Origin: Microbulbifer thermotolerans
Lineage (GTDB): Bacteria > Pseudomonadota > Gammaproteobacteria > Pseudomonadales > Cellvibrionaceae
Direction: 5' to 3'
Length of the DNA stretch: 64,000 nucleotides
NCBI RefSeq assembly: GCF_900112305.1
Contig: NZ_FOKT01000007.1
Location: forward strand, 135,398 to 199,397
The notes beneath the pieces are model-generated. The model made no database searches and was not told the origin of the DNA. It saw nothing but the letters and a program-made list of their open reading frames with translations. A program made the position numbers and the translations under genes. The first letter of the stretch is position 1, and each line of letters starts with the position of its first letter. Positions 34,268-48,690 of the stretch are shown in pieces.

Positions 34268-34951
34268 GTGGCGAAACAGCGCAGTGAAGAAGACCAAATT
34301 GTAGAGCCCTCAGCGCAAGGTGAAGAGCTTTCAGCGCAAGGAGAGCAGCCCTCACAACAGGGACGGGACGGCGAACGGGAGGCCCAAGCGGACGGGGGCG
34401 CCGCAGAGGTTGAAATTGAGACCCCCACCGAAGAGACGCGGCACCAGGCGGATGAGTCCCTGCACGCAGAAGCCGAGAGCCCCGAAGTTCTGCGCGAGGA
34501 AATCGTCAAGTTGCAGGAGCAGCTGGCGCTGCAAAAAGACCAGGTTTTGCGCGCCCAGGCGGAAGCGCAAAACACCCGCCGCCGCGCTCAGCAGGATGTG
34601 GAAAAGGCGCACAAGTATGCGGTGGAAAGGCTGCTGCAGGACCTGTTGCCGGTGGTGGACAACCTGGAGCGGGCACTGGCTTCCATCGATGCCGATGATG
34701 AGGTCAACAAGGCGATCGTTGAAGGAATTGAGCTTACTCACAAGTCTTTCGTCGATACCTTGGCCAAGCACTCTGTAGAAGTGGTGGATCCCGCTGGAGA
34801 ACCCTTCGATCCCGAGCTGCACCAGGCCATGACCCAAGTGCCCAACGGCGATGTGGAGCCCAATACCGTACTCGAGGTCTTCCAGAAAGGTTACCGCTTG
34901 AACGGCCGTTTGGTGCGTCCGGCGATGGTGGTTGTGAGCAAGGCGCCTTAG
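34268..34951 (+). CDS. grpE: Nucleotide exchange factor GrpE
   Basis: A 227-residue co-chaperone that releases ADP from DnaK. It starts with GTG. The N-terminal 85 residues are acidic and repetitive (two SAQGE units), longer than in E. coli. A coiled coil follows ([28 protein letters not shown]), then the four-helix and beta-wing part with [21 protein letters not shown] and [16 protein letters not shown]. It is the first gene of the grpE-dnaK-dnaJ heat-shock cluster. Confidence 0.95.
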   Translation: MAKQRSEEDQIVEPSAQGEELSAQGEQPSQQGRDGEREAQADGGAAEVEIETPTEETRHQADESLHAEAESPEVLREEIVKLQEQLALQKDQVLRAQAEAQNTRRRAQQDVEKAHKYAVERLLQDLLPVVDNLERALASIDADDEVNKAIVEGIELTHKSFVDTLAKHSVEVVDPAGEPFDPELHQAMTQVPNGDVEPNTVLEVFQKGYRLNGRLVRPAMVVVSKAP

Positions 34952-34985
34952 TCGGGCTACCTGGCTTCCGGTATTTGGCGAAACA

Positions 34986-35013
34986 CTTGAAATTTCGGCG
35001 CCGGCACCAATAT
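34986..35013 (+). promoter_or_regulatory. Sigma-32-like promoter of dnaK
   Basis: CTTGAAA at 34986-34992 and CACCAATAT at 35005-35013 resemble the sigma-32 -35 and -10 elements with 12-bp spacing. The -10 is weaker than that of grpE. It is placed 70 bp before dnaK, so dnaK probably has its own heat-shock start as well as read-through. Confidence 0.65.
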
Positions 35014-35081
35014 AGCTGGCATCACAGAATACAAAAGGCGCGGCCGAGAGCCGGCGCGAACAGCAAACGAGGATTTATCAA

Positions 35082-37022
35082 ATGGGAAAAATTATCGGCA
35101 TCGACCTGGGTACCACCAATAGCTGTGTTTCGGTACTCGACGGCGACAGCGCGCGGGTAATCGAGAACGCTGAGGGCGATCGCACTACGCCTTCCATCGT
35201 CGCATTTACTGACGACAACGAAATTCTGGTGGGCCAGTCCGCCAAGCGCCAGGCAGTGACCAACCCGAAAAACACACTGTTCGCGGTCAAGCGCCTGATC
35301 GGTCGTCGCTTTAAAGACGACGTGGTGCAGAAAGATATCAAGATGGTGCCTTATAGCATCGTCGAGGCGGAGAACGGGGACGCCTGGGTGGAAGTGAAAG
35401 GCGATAAGAAGGCCCCGCCGCAAATTTCCGCGGAAGTACTGAAAAAAATGAAGAAAACCGCTGAGGATTTCCTCGGTGAGAAGGTCGATGCCGCAGTGAT
35501 CACCGTGCCGGCCTACTTCAACGATTCCCAGCGCCAGGCCACCAAGGATGCCGGCCGCATCGCGGGTCTGGAGGTTAAGCGCATTATCAACGAGCCCACC
35601 GCGGCGGCTCTGGCTTACGGACTGGACAAGAAAGGCGGCGATCGCACCGTGGCGGTATACGACCTGGGTGGCGGTACCTTCGATATTTCTATTATCGAGA
35701 TTGCCGACGTCGACGGCGAGAAGCAGTTCGAGGTGCTGTCCACCAACGGCGATACTTTCCTCGGCGGTGAGGATTTCGACCTGTGCCTGATCAACTACTT
35801 GGCGGAAGAGTTCAAGAAAGAGCAGGGTATCGATCTGTCCGGAGACCCGCTGGCTATGCAGCGCCTGAAAGAAGCGGCGGAAAAGGCCAAGATCGAGCTG
35901 TCCTCCAGTCAGCAGACGGAAGTGAACCTGCCTTACATCACTGCCGATGCCACCGGCCCGAAACACTTGGTGGTGAAGCTGACCCGCGCCAAGCTTGAGA
36001 GCCTGGTGGAAGAACTGGTAGATCGCTCTCTGGAGCCGGTCAAGACCGCGCTGAAGGACGCCGATTTGTCCGTCTCCGGTATCGACGAAGTGATTCTGGT
36101 GGGCGGTCAGACCCGTATGCCGCTGGTGCAGAAGAAAGTCAGCGAGTTCTTCGGCAAGGAACCGCGCAAAGACGTCAACCCCGATGAAGCTGTAGCCATG
36201 GGGGCGGCCATTCAGGGCGCGGTACTGGCCGGCGACGTGAAAGACGTACTGCTGCTGGACGTGACTCCGCTGACCTTGGGCATCGAGACCATGGGCGGCG
36301 TGGCCACCGCGTTGATCGACAAAAACACCACGATTCCGACCAAGAAATCCCAGGTGTTTTCTACCGCCGAGGACAACCAGACCGCGGTGACCATTCACGT
36401 GGTGCAGGGCGAGCGCAAGCAGGCTGCTCAGAACAAGTCCCTGGGCCGCTTTGACCTCACCGATATTCCGCCGGCGCCGCGCGGCATGCCGCAGATCGAA
36501 GTGACCTTCGATATCGATGCCAATGGTATCCTGCACGTGTCCGCCAAAGACAAGGCCACCGGCAAAGAGCAATCCATTGTTATCAAAGCTTCCTCCGGCC
36601 TGAGCGAGGAGGAAATTGAAAAAATGGTCAAGGACGCCGAGGCCCACGCCGAGCAAGACAAACAGTTCGAAGAGCTGGTGCAGGCCCGCAACACGCTCGA
36701 CGGTTTGATTTCCGCCACCAAGAAGACCTTGGAGGAAGCCGGCGACAAGGCGACCGCGGAAGAGAAATCCGCGATAGAAGCGGCCATCAAGGAAGCCGAG
36801 GAGGCGGTCAAGGGTAACGACAAGGCTGCGATGGAAGCTGCTACCAACAAGCTCACCGAAGCCTCCGGCCCGCTGGCGCAGAAGATGTACGCCGAGCAGG
36901 CCCAGGCGGCCCAGGGACAACAAGGTGGCGCCGAGCAAGCCTCCGAGCAGTCCTCCGGCGGTGAAGAGGCGGTGGACGCTGAGTTTGAGGAAGTAAAGGA
37001 CGACAAAAAAGAAGGCAAGTAA
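35082..37022 (+). CDS. dnaK: Chaperone DnaK (Hsp70)
   Basis: A 646-residue ATP-dependent chaperone. The ATPase domain (about 1-380) begins with [16 protein letters not shown] and contains the phosphate-binding block [16 protein letters not shown] and [14 protein letters not shown]. The substrate domain follows from about residue 390 ([16 protein letters not shown]). The lid helices are charged, and the disordered tail ends in the acidic [11 protein letters not shown] typical of bacterial DnaK. It is the central gene of the heat-shock operon, with DnaJ and GrpE as partners. Confidence 0.98.
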   Translation: MGKIIGIDLGTTNSCVSVLDGDSARVIENAEGDRTTPSIVAFTDDNEILVGQSAKRQAVTNPKNTLFAVKRLIGRRFKDDVVQKDIKMVPYSIVEAENGDAWVEVKGDKKAPPQISAEVLKKMKKTAEDFLGEKVDAAVITVPAYFNDSQRQATKDAGRIAGLEVKRIINEPTAAALAYGLDKKGGDRTVAVYDLGGGTFDISIIEIADVDGEKQFEVLSTNGDTFLGGEDFDLCLINYLAEEFKKEQGIDLSGDPLAMQRLKEAAEKAKIELSSSQQTEVNLPYITADATGPKHLVVKLTRAKLESLVEELVDRSLEPVKTALKDADLSVSGIDEVILVGGQTRMPLVQKKVSEFFGKEPRKDVNPDEAVAMGAAIQGAVLAGDVKDVLLLDVTPLTLGIETMGGVATALIDKNTTIPTKKSQVFSTAEDNQTAVTIHVVQGERKQAAQNKSLGRFDLTDIPPAPRGMPQIEVTFDIDANGILHVSAKDKATGKEQSIVIKASSGLSEEEIEKMVKDAEAHAEQDKQFEELVQARNTLDGLISATKKTLEEAGDKATAEEKSAIEAAIKEAEEAVKGNDKAAMEAATNKLTEASGPLAQKMYAEQAQAAQGQQGGAEQASEQSSGGEEAVDAEFEEVKDDKKEGK

Positions 37023-37096
37023 CGTAGGCGCCAGCTTACCCTCTGTCTTCTCTGTGCAGGGCGGCCACGGGCCGCTTCTGCAGCGAAATGGAAAGA

Positions 37097-37137
37097 AAGG
37101 CGCGGCGGCGATTTCCCGGAAATGGCCACCGCGCCTT
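37097..37137 (+). terminator. Long imperfect hairpin between dnaK and dnaJ
   Basis: 19-base arms (37097-37115 and 37119-37137) match at 17 positions around a 3-base loop. There is no T-run, so it is more likely an mRNA-stability or processing hairpin, or a weak attenuator, than a strong terminator. dnaJ starts 26 bp later. Confidence 0.55.
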
Positions 37138-37162
37138 CAGCAGTTAAAAAAGAACACCTTTT

Positions 37163-38281
37163 ATGTCGAAGCGCGATTACTACGAGATCCTCGGTGTCGA
37201 CCGGAACGCCTCGGAAAAAGAGCTGAAAAAAGCCTACCGTCGGGTGGCGATGAAATACCATCCCGACCGCAACCCGGGCGACAAAGAGGCGGAGAACAAA
37301 TTCAAGGAGGCCAATGAGGCCTACGAGGTCTTGTCCGACCCGCAGAAAAAAGCGGCTTACGATCAATTTGGTCACGCCGGTGTCGAGGGGCAAATGGGCG
37401 GCGGCGGTGCCGGCGGCTTCGGTGGTTTCTCCGATATTTTTGGCGACGTATTCGGCGATATTTTTGGCGGTGGCGCCCGCCGCAGCGGGCCGGCGCGGGG
37501 TTCCGATCTGCGCTATGACCTGGAACTGGATCTGGAGGACGCGGTGCGCGGCACCACAGTCAAGATCCGTGTGCCCACTTTGACTACCTGCGAAACCTGT
37601 CACGGTTCCGGCAGCCGGCCGGGCTCCTCGCCGCAGACCTGCGGCACCTGTGGTGGCGCAGGCCAGGTGCGTATGCAGCAGGGTTTCTTCTCCGTGCAGC
37701 AGACCTGCCCCAACTGCCGCGGGCGCGGCACCATCATCTCTGACCCCTGCTCCAGCTGCCACGGTCGCGGCCGTGTAGAGCAGACCAAAACCCTCTCGGT
37801 CAAGGTACCGCCGGGAGTGGATACCGGCGACCGTATCCGCCTGTCCGGCGAGGGCGAGGCGGGTCCCGACGGCGGCCCCGCAGGCGATCTCTATGTGCAG
37901 GTGATGGTGCGCGAGCACGAACTGTTTCAGCGCGATGGCAAGAATCTCTACTGCGAAGTGCCGATCAGTTTTGTCACCGCGGCGCTCGGCGGCGAGCTGG
38001 AAGTGCCGACTTTGGATGGCAAGGTCAAATTGAAGATTCCCCCTGAAAGTCAGACCGGCAAGCTGTTCCGACTGCGCGGCAAGGGCGTCACCCCGGTGCG
38101 TGGCGGCGCGCCCGGCGATCTGTTGTGTCGTGTGGTGGTGGAAACACCGGTGAACCTTTCCTCGAAGCAGAAAGATCTGCTGCAGCAGTTCGCCGACACC
38201 CTGAGCGAGAAGAAAAACTCTCCGCGTCAGACTGGCTGGTTTGAAGGCGTGAAGAACTTCTTCGGCGATATGAAACTCTGA
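37163..38281 (+). CDS. dnaJ: Chaperone protein DnaJ (Hsp40)
   Basis: A 372-residue co-chaperone that stimulates the DnaK ATPase. The J-domain carries HPD (residues 33-35, MKYHPDRN). A Gly/Phe-rich linker follows ([17 protein letters not shown]), then four zinc-binding repeats [24 protein letters not shown] and CSSCHGRG, and the C-terminal substrate domains. The length is normal. A hairpin with GGTCTTTCCC/GGGGAAGGCC near 38300-38330 may end the operon. Confidence 0.97.
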   Translation: MSKRDYYEILGVDRNASEKELKKAYRRVAMKYHPDRNPGDKEAENKFKEANEAYEVLSDPQKKAAYDQFGHAGVEGQMGGGGAGGFGGFSDIFGDVFGDIFGGGARRSGPARGSDLRYDLELDLEDAVRGTTVKIRVPTLTTCETCHGSGSRPGSSPQTCGTCGGAGQVRMQQGFFSVQQTCPNCRGRGTIISDPCSSCHGRGRVEQTKTLSVKVPPGVDTGDRIRLSGEGEAGPDGGPAGDLYVQVMVREHELFQRDGKNLYCEVPISFVTAALGGELEVPTLDGKVKLKIPPESQTGKLFRLRGKGVTPVRGGAPGDLLCRVVVETPVNLSSKQKDLLQQFADTLSEKKNSPRQTGWFEGVKNFFGDMKL

Positions 38282-39388
<1,107 letters not shown>

Positions 39389-39478
39389 TAGTGATGTAAG
39401 TCCTGGCAGCTTGTCCCGGGGGCGGTGTATTCGCCGATTACCGCCGGGTAAGTGCCATTGCAAACGGGAAGAACAGCG

Positions 39479-40885
39479 TTGGAAAACAAAATCATCGTCG
39501 GCTGTGAAGAATGGTGCAGCTTCCCCTCTTTGGGGATCCCCGCGGTTAAGGCGCGGGTGGACTCGGGGGCCAAAACCTCGTGTCTGCACGCGTATAACAT
39601 TCAGACATTCAAACGCGATGGCGAACCCTGGGTGAGTTTCGAGGCTCATCCACTGCAACATCTGCGGCGGCCGTCGGTGCGTTGTGAGGCGCGCTTGGTG
39701 GACAAGCGTACCGTGCGCAGCTCTTCCGGTGACAGTGAAAAGCGTCCCGTGATCCGCACGCCCCTCTCTATCGGCGGTAGCGTCTGGGATATCGAGTTAA
39801 CCCTGACCAATCGAGATAGCATGGGCTACCGCATGCTACTCGGTCGCGAGGCCATGCTCGGGCGCATGATGGTGGACCCATCGGAGAGCTTCTGCCTGGG
39901 CGACCTGCCCCCCAGCCAATTGGAGGAGTACTACCGGGACGAGCACCATATGGCTGGCACCGGCCTGCGCATCGGCCTGCTTGCCTCCAACCCGGACCTC
40001 TACAGCAATCAGCGCATTATGGAGGCCGGTGCCGAGCGCGGCCACCGCATGACCTTCCTCGATATCCGCCAGTGCTATATGAAACTGGACCCGAACGAGC
40101 CGGAGGTGCACTACCGTGACGGGCGCATCCTCAATAATCTGGACGCGGTTATTCCCCGCATCCGACCAAGCCAGACTTTTTACGGTTGTGCGCTCACCCG
40201 CCACTTCGAGAGCATTGGCGTCTTTGCCCTGAACGGGTCGGCGGCCATCAGCCAGTCCAGGGATAAACTGTTCTCCCTGCAACTGTTGCAGCAGAGCGGG
40301 CTGAATATCCCGACTTCCGGCTTTGCCAATTCGCCGGTGGACACCAATGAGCTTATCGAGATGGTGGGCGGTGCGCCGCTGATTGTGAAGCTGCTGGAGG
40401 GGACCCAGGGCAGGGGCGTGGTGCTGGCGGAGACCCGCAAGGCCGGGGAGTCGGTGATCAATGCCTTTAAGTCCCTGAAGGCCAACCTGCTGGTGCAGGA
40501 ATTTATACGCGAGGCCCAGGGCAAGGACCTGCGCCTGTTTGTCATCGACGGCAAGGTGGTCGCCGCCATCCAGCGCGAGGCGGCGCCAGGAGAGTTCCGC
40601 GCCAATATTCACCAGGGTGGCACGGCTTCGGTTGTCAAGGTGAGCACCGAGGAAAAACGCCTGGCGATGAGGGCTGCCAAGGTGCTGGGGTTAAAGGTGG
40701 CCGGTGTGGATATCATCCGTTCCAAGAAGGGCCCTCTGCTGCTGGAGGTGAACTCTTCCCCGGGGCTTGAGGGTATAGAGAGCGCTACCCGCAAGGATGT
40801 GGCCGGGGCGATGATCGTGGCTATTGAAAAGGCGCTCAAGTGGCGTCCATCGATTCCCGAATCCAGCGTCGCCGCGGGCGGATGA
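39479..40885 (+). CDS. rimK: RimB-like protease domain fused to RimK-type ATP-grasp ligase
   Basis: A 468-residue protein. I prefer a TTG start at 39479 (GGGAAG upstream; the first residues MENKIIVGCEEWCSFP fit the family) over a GTG 27 bases earlier. Residues about 1-140 form an aspartyl-protease-like (RimB/DUF785) domain with the motif VDSGAKTS. From about 165 an ATP-grasp domain follows, with the block LRIGLLASNPD, the P-loop LLEGTQGRGVVLAET and the metal site LLLEVNSSPGLEG. RimK ligases add glutamate to the C-terminus of ribosomal protein S6, and RimB can remove it. Fusing both is plausible as a regulated pair. The function is inferred by family. Confidence 0.85.
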   Translation: MENKIIVGCEEWCSFPSLGIPAVKARVDSGAKTSCLHAYNIQTFKRDGEPWVSFEAHPLQHLRRPSVRCEARLVDKRTVRSSSGDSEKRPVIRTPLSIGGSVWDIELTLTNRDSMGYRMLLGREAMLGRMMVDPSESFCLGDLPPSQLEEYYRDEHHMAGTGLRIGLLASNPDLYSNQRIMEAGAERGHRMTFLDIRQCYMKLDPNEPEVHYRDGRILNNLDAVIPRIRPSQTFYGCALTRHFESIGVFALNGSAAISQSRDKLFSLQLLQQSGLNIPTSGFANSPVDTNELIEMVGGAPLIVKLLEGTQGRGVVLAETRKAGESVINAFKSLKANLLVQEFIREAQGKDLRLFVIDGKVVAAIQREAAPGEFRANIHQGGTASVVKVSTEEKRLAMRAAKVLGLKVAGVDIIRSKKGPLLLEVNSSPGLEGIESATRKDVAGAMIVAIEKALKWRPSIPESSVAAGG

Positions 40886-41122
40886 CGCTGCGCGGGATTG
40901 CAGGTGCCGTCTCATCGACTGAATGCTCCAAAACCACCTGCAGCGCTTCCCTGGGCGGCTGAAAGGCGGCTATTGCCCCGGCGCCCTTTGGCGAAGCCCT
41001 TCCGCCGAAGCTAACCTTGCCGTGAGCCCCGGCCAGCTGCCGTGGGATTGGGTCCCCGGTGTTTTTTTAGGTCCGGGTCGCATGGCGGCGCCTTCGCCGC
41101 TGGCGACCGATTGGATATCACC

Positions 41123-41227
41123 TTGGGGCACCTCTGATTCATTCGCTTTCTGGCGGTAAAGATGCTTCGAGGTCAGAGCGCCCCGGCACCCTGTTCGGTA
41201 CGCCCGCGAACGAATCAGAGGGCCCTT
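41123..41227. mobile_element. Divergent short copy of the MITE family, upstream of yfiR
   Basis: About 105 bp with ends TTGGGGCACCTCTGATTCAT and, inverted from the right, AAGGGCCCTCTGATTCGTTC. CTTTCTGGCGGTAAAGATGC matches the interior that follows the terminal repeat in the full copies. It has no TA flanks. It ends 15 bp before the YfiR-family start, so it may carry part of its leader. Confidence 0.6.
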
Positions 41228-41242
41228 CGCGCAGGAAGCGGT

Positions 41243-41806
41243 ATGAGCAATCGCCCACACACTAATCTGTTGCGCAGCCTGGTGCTGCTGATCGCGGCTA
41301 TGGCGGTCGGTGTCCAGGCGTCGTCGCCATTGTCCCGCTCCGAAACCGGGCGCAAGGTGATGGTGGACTATATCACCCACTTCGCCCACCACCTGCAGTG
41401 GCCCATCGAAGTCTTTTCCGGAGCCGGGGCCCCCTTCCGGGTTTGCGTAATGGAAGCAAACGCGCTGCGCGATCCTCTGGTGGCGCGCCTGAAACACCAA
41501 AGCATCAATGGTCGCCGAGTGTTGGTGGAGGCCGTGGAGCCGGATGCGCTGCGGCGCGCGCGCGCTTGCCAGATTGTGGTGCTCGGCGAGATGGCGCGCG
41601 AGGATCTGTTGAAGGTTATTCGCGCGCTGGAGTTTTTTCCGGTACTGACCGTCAGTGATGTGGAGCGCTTTGCGATGATTGGCGGTATGATCGAATTTGC
41701 GAGCAACGGCGAGAATCTCACTCTGCAATTCAACAAGACCATGCTCGACCGGGCCGAGCTGAAAATGGGGGACAGCCTGTTTCGGCTAAGCGTGGAAGTG
41801 AACTGA
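41243..41806 (+). CDS. YfiR family protein
   Basis: A 187-residue protein with a signal peptide (SLVLLIAAMAVGVQA), counted from the ATG at 41243 with AGGAAG before it. The DUF4154/YfiR-type core is visible: YITHFAHHLQWP near residue 45, FRVCVMEANALRDPL, then ACQIVVLG and VLTVSDVERFAMIGGMIEF. In Pseudomonas YfiR is a periplasmic repressor of the YfiN diguanylate cyclase, linking envelope state to cyclic-di-GMP. No YfiN or YfiB gene is beside it here, so its partner must lie elsewhere, if it exists. Confidence 0.82.
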   Translation: MSNRPHTNLLRSLVLLIAAMAVGVQASSPLSRSETGRKVMVDYITHFAHHLQWPIEVFSGAGAPFRVCVMEANALRDPLVARLKHQSINGRRVLVEAVEPDALRRARACQIVVLGEMAREDLLKVIRALEFFPVLTVSDVERFAMIGGMIEFASNGENLTLQFNKTMLDRAELKMGDSLFRLSVEVN

Positions 41807-41958
41807 AAGGGGCGCGAGCCAGGTGAGACTTGCAATCTTGTCCCGGCCTGCGCACTGTGACTGGAACGCGTGAATTTGTCACTTTGTCCGCCGCCGGATA
41901 ACCGCTGTCACCGCAGGTTTGGTATCGATAAGTACTGGCGCCGACAGGTGATTTAGCG

Positions 41959-42096
41959 TAGAATCTGCGCCCGGTTTGGGCAGGTGTTGCGCCGCCCCGT
42001 GAATGCCGGCGACAAGTGCTGGCCACAGTGTGAGAGCCGTGCGTGAAACAGATTCAAAAAGCGAGATGAAGCCGCGGAGTTTCATCTCGCTTTTTT
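41959..42096 (+). promoter_or_regulatory. carAB promoter and candidate attenuator
   Basis: A -10 candidate TAGAAT (41959-41964; weak -35) would start a leader. Inside it, 15-bp perfect arms AAAAAGCGAGATGAA (42056-42070) and its complement at 42081-42095 form a hairpin followed by T6. A short frame starts at 42066 within the stem and reads MKPRSFISLFYRR onward to 42188. carA begins 118 bp after the hairpin, so transcription-terminator control is plausible. The rest of 41807-42213 holds nothing else I can name. Confidence 0.5.
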
Positions 42097-42213
42097 ATAG
42101 GCGCGCACCTGCTTGGCGCAGCGGTGCCCCATATTCGCATACCCCCCGCCCGGAAACAGTTCTGAATACTGGAGATCAAGTTGACTAAAGCTGTCCCTAC
42201 GCCGGAGGCCTCC

Positions 42214-43395
42214 ATGCCCCACGACTTCATGCAGAGTACTTTTGGTGAGAGCTCAACCCCCGCCCTGCTGGTGCTGGCGGATGGCAGCATATTTGAAGGG
42301 CGTTCGATCGGTGCCTGCGGTAGTGCAGTGGGCGAGGTGGTGTTCAACACCTCCATGACCGGTTACCAGGAAATTCTGACCGACCCCTCCTATGCCCGTC
42401 AGATTGTCACACTGACCTACCCGCATATCGGCAACACCGGCACCAACGGAGAGGATGGTGAATGTGATCGGATATGGGCCGCCGGGCTGGTGATTCGCGA
42501 TCTGCCGCTGCTGGCCAGCAGTTTTCGCAAAGAAGAATCCCTGCAGGACTATCTCAAAGCGCGCAACATTATCGGCATTGCCGATATCGATACCCGCCGC
42601 CTGACCCGCCTGCTGCGGGACAAAGGGGCGCAGAACGGTTGCATTGTCGCCGGCGACTCGGTGAATACCGCAGCGGGCAGGGAGGAAGCGCTGGCCAAAG
42701 CGCGCGAGTTCGCCGGCCTGAAAGGTATGGATCTGGCCAAAGTGGTTTCCACCGAGGAGCGCTACACCTTTAACGAAGGTACCTGGGCTCTGGGTGACGG
42801 CCACAAGCCGGCGCCGGCGGAGCAACCCTTTAAGGTGGTGGCCTACGATTTCGGTGTGAAGCGCAATATTCTGCGCATGCTGGTGGATCGCGGTTGCGAT
42901 GTGACCGTGGTCCCGGCGCAGACACCGGCGTCCGAAGTGCTGGCGATGAACCCGGATGGTGTCTTCCTGTCCAACGGCCCCGGCGACCCCGAGCCCTGCG
43001 ATTACGCCATCGCCGCGATCCGCGCGATCCTCGATGCGGGCCTGCCTATCTACGGCATCTGCCTTGGTCACCAGCTGCTGAGTCTGGCCGTGGGCGGCCG
43101 TTCACTGAAGATGAAGTTCGGCCATCACGGTGGCAACCACCCGGTGCAGGATCTGCGCAACGGCCAAGTGAAAATCACCGCGCAGAACCACGGTTTCGCG
43201 GTGGATGCGGACAGCCTGCCCGAGAATGTGGAGGTCACCCACATTTCTCTGTTCGACCGCAGCCTGCAGGGCATACGCCTCAAAGATAAACCGGCCTTCA
43301 GCTTCCAGGGCCACCCGGAAGCCAGCCCCGGCCCACATGATATGGCGCCCCTGTTCGATGAGTTTGTTCAGTCCATGGAACAGCGCCGCAAGTGA
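42214..43395 (+). CDS. carA: Carbamoyl-phosphate synthase small subunit
   Basis: A 393-residue glutaminase subunit that hands ammonia to CarB for pyrimidine and arginine synthesis. The ATG at 42214 has GGAGG five bases before it; an upstream TTG (42181) and a downstream ATG (42229) are alternatives. The class-I amidotransferase nucleophile is Cys283 in [12 protein letters not shown], and [11 protein letters not shown] carries the His-Glu pair. The N-terminal domain begins [17 protein letters not shown]. carB follows after 70 bp. Confidence 0.95.
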   Translation: MPHDFMQSTFGESSTPALLVLADGSIFEGRSIGACGSAVGEVVFNTSMTGYQEILTDPSYARQIVTLTYPHIGNTGTNGEDGECDRIWAAGLVIRDLPLLASSFRKEESLQDYLKARNIIGIADIDTRRLTRLLRDKGAQNGCIVAGDSVNTAAGREEALAKAREFAGLKGMDLAKVVSTEERYTFNEGTWALGDGHKPAPAEQPFKVVAYDFGVKRNILRMLVDRGCDVTVVPAQTPASEVLAMNPDGVFLSNGPGDPEPCDYAIAAIRAILDAGLPIYGICLGHQLLSLAVGGRSLKMKFGHHGGNHPVQDLRNGQVKITAQNHGFAVDADSLPENVEVTHISLFDRSLQGIRLKDKPAFSFQGHPEASPGPHDMAPLFDEFVQSMEQRRK

Positions 43396-43465
43396 CCCGC
43401 GGCCCCAGAATCGAAATTCAATTGTGAGATCTACCGGTAACAGGCCGGAGTGAAACGGAAGAAAG

Positions 43466-46696
<3,231 letters not shown>

Positions 46697-46756
46697 CCGG
46701 CCCTTGGATTGAATGCGGCCAGTGGCCGCTTCTACAAAAATCTGATTGAAATCGCG

Positions 46757-46786
46757 GCCAGGTTTCGCCCGTTGGCGAAGCCTGGC
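46757..46786 (+). terminator. Hairpin after carB
   Basis: GCCAGGTTTCGCC pairs with GGCGAAGCCTGGC (12 of 13) around CGTT, followed by TTTCTTG. It is a probable terminator between carB and greA, 30 bp before greA. Confidence 0.6.
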
Positions 46787-46815
46787 TTTCTTGTGGAAAA
46801 ATTTGGAGGTCCCAA

Positions 46816-47292
46816 TTGAACCGGGTACCAATGACGGTTGAGGGCGCGGAAGCCCTGCGCGCCGAACTGGAAAGACTGAAAAAAGTGGAGCGCCCCGCTG
46901 TGGTTCAGGCTATCGCTGAGGCACGCGAACACGGCGATTTGAAGGAAAACGCGGAGTATCACGCCGCGCGGGAAAAACAGGGCTTTATCGAAGGGCGTAT
47001 CCAGGAGATAGAGAGCAAACTGTCTCACGCCCAGATCATCGATGTGAAGGCCATAGAGCCCAGCGATAAAGTGATTTTCGGCACCACGGTAACCATCATC
47101 AACGTGGAGAGCGACCAGGAAGTTACCTACAAGATTGTGGGCGACGACGAAGCGGACGTTAAGAATCACAAGATCTCCGTCAATTCACCCATTGCCCGCG
47201 CTTTAATTGGCAAAGAGGTTGGAGATGTTGTGGTGGTGAACACGCCTTCCGGCGCGGTGGAATACGAAATAGACGCCGTCGAACATCTTTGA
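46816..47292 (+). CDS. greA: Transcription elongation factor GreA
   Basis: A 158-residue factor that stimulates RNA cleavage in backtracked RNA polymerase. The TTG start at 46816 follows GGAGGT with good spacing. The coiled-coil tip carries the acidic pair in [16 protein letters not shown] near residue 44, and the C-terminal FKBP-like domain ends in YEIDAVEH. The length is normal. It is separate from carB by a hairpin and is followed by a bidirectional terminator facing the curlin gene. Confidence 0.96.
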   Translation: MNRVPMTVEGAEALRAELERLKKVERPAVVQAIAEAREHGDLKENAEYHAAREKQGFIEGRIQEIESKLSHAQIIDVKAIEPSDKVIFGTTVTIINVESDQEVTYKIVGDDEADVKNHKISVNSPIARALIGKEVGDVVVVNTPSGAVEYEIDAVEHL

Positions 47293-47307
47293 TTTTTTTT
47301 CTGTAAT

Positions 47308-47337
47308 AAAAAGGGCGGCTTCAAGCCGCCCTTTTTA
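47308..47337. terminator. Bidirectional terminator, greA / curlin
   Basis: AAAAAGGGCGGCTT and AAGCCGCCCTTTTT form a perfect 14-bp stem around two bases, with T-runs in both directions. It separates greA from the convergent curlin gene. Confidence 0.92.
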
Positions 47338-47347
47338 TTGGCGCAGT

Positions 47348-48226
47348 TTACTGAGAGATGAACCCGACATTGAGTGTGCCGATTTGGGTGGCCATCGCCG
47401 TTTCTCCCACTCCCAACTGGACGGTGTCATGACTGTTGAATTCGCCTTGCTGGTTGGTTAGAGAGTAGTGGCCCAGTCCTGTCTGAGTTGTGAGGGCTTG
47501 GTTCGAGTCGCCGGTCTGGAATTCCAAACCGATATGGCCCACGCCCAGTTGGGTGATATCTCCCAGGTTGAAGCTGCCGTTTTGCACTTTTAACGCCGTA
47601 TTAAACAATCCCACCTGGATGATATTACCTACGTTCATAAAACCATTTTGGAAGATGTCTGCATCGTTACCCAACAACGTCTGGGAAATATCAGCGTCGT
47701 TCATAGTCCCGACCTGATTTATATTGGCGTCGTTAAGAGCGCTAAATGATTGCAAGATATTGGCGGTGTTGCTTGTCCCTACTTGGCTGATGTTGGCATT
47801 GTCCAACAGGCTCTGATTCTGGGTGATTAACCCCACGTTAAAGAATCCCTGTTGCTCAATACTGGCGGAGCTGAGCACTGAAACTGTCTGGACGGTTGTA
47901 CCGTCGTTGCCTTCATTTACTTGAGTGATACTGGCGTTGTTGAATGCGCCTCCGGATTGGGTGGAGGTGGCTAGGTTTGCAGTGCCATCCTGGTTCTGCT
48001 GGATGGTGCTGTTATTCTCGTCGGCGGTTTGCAAGGCGACTTCCACGTTGAAGGATCCTACTTGGCCTTGCATGATGGTGTTGTTATCCACACCGATACC
48101 TACCTGGGTGGCGTTTTGGAGGTTGCCGACACCGACTTGGTTCTGGATAGCGGTGTTGTTGGCCGCAAATACACTGCCGCTGGCGGCAAAAATTATTGCT
48201 GCGGCTATGGGGCTAAACGTCTTCAT
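47348..48226 (-). CDS. Large curlin-repeat protein, type N, module 2
   Basis: A 292-residue secreted curlin-like protein. The ATG at 48226 follows AAGGAGC and opens a signal peptide, MKTFSPIAAAIIFAASGSVFA. The mature part is built of alternating hemi-repeats such as Q-x-G-x-x-N-x5-Q and S-x-L-x2-A-x-I-x-Q. About 11 residues make a hemi-repeat and about 22 make a full turn, giving roughly 12 turns, against five in E. coli CsgA. Such repeats fold as stacked beta-strands in an amyloid fibre. It pairs with 49737-50621, which begins with the same AANNTAIQNQVGVGNLQ. Recent duplication of the module is likely. Confidence 0.85.
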   Translation of the reverse strand: MKTFSPIAAAIIFAASGSVFAANNTAIQNQVGVGNLQNATQVGIGVDNNTIMQGQVGSFNVEVALQTADENNSTIQQNQDGTANLATSTQSGGAFNNASITQVNEGNDGTTVQTVSVLSSASIEQQGFFNVGLITQNQSLLDNANISQVGTSNTANILQSFSALNDANINQVGTMNDADISQTLLGNDADIFQNGFMNVGNIIQVGLFNTALKVQNGSFNLGDITQLGVGHIGLEFQTGDSNQALTTQTGLGHYSLTNQQGEFNSHDTVQLGVGETAMATQIGTLNVGFISQ

Positions 48227-48690
48227 GAATTGCTCCTTGCTTACGTCCGACGTTGAATTAACTCGTGTGGGCATACTGACTGATTTACACAGCACTCTTC
48301 CCTGCGCCGTGTCGAGTCACTGTAGGATGCAGCCAGCTTCCATTGTGGAAGATGGCTCTGCAGCGATCGCTACCACCGCTTCACAGTGGCGGCAACGAGT
48401 TTGGCGAGCGCTGATTGCACAGTGGTGTACAAAAAGTAACCTGGCCTGATAGAGTCTTGTCGTTTTCACGGATGATCGCTATAGGAGGGAAGTGTCGAAA
48501 TTCTAGGAAAAAAGTTCGGATTCCTAGAACTCAGGTTCTTCCGTTTCCGCAATAGCGTGAATTTTCAGGGTGCGAGAAGGCAGATTCCTCCTGACAAGTT
48601 ACAGTTCAAACGTTTGAAGCTGGTTTAAACAATCCGCTGCTCACAGCCAGGCGCTGCGTTGTAAATTCATTTCTTCGGAATGTTTCTGAA
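48227..48690. other. Intergenic region between curlin genes, module 2
   Basis: 464 bp with no gene. It contains the 39-bp element at 48477-48515 and an inverted repeat at 48501-48529. It should carry the promoter for the 47348-48226 gene. Confidence 0.5.
48477..48529 (-). promoter_or_regulatory. Conserved element upstream of curlin gene, copy A
   Basis: A 39-bp element at 48477-48515 matches 50964-51002 at 38 of 39 bases, including TAGGAGGGAAGTGTCGAAA. It lies 250 bp before the curlin start. In this copy the arms TTCTAGGAA and TTCCTAGAA (48501-48509 and 48521-48529) form a perfect inverted repeat, possibly an operator. Confidence 0.7.
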
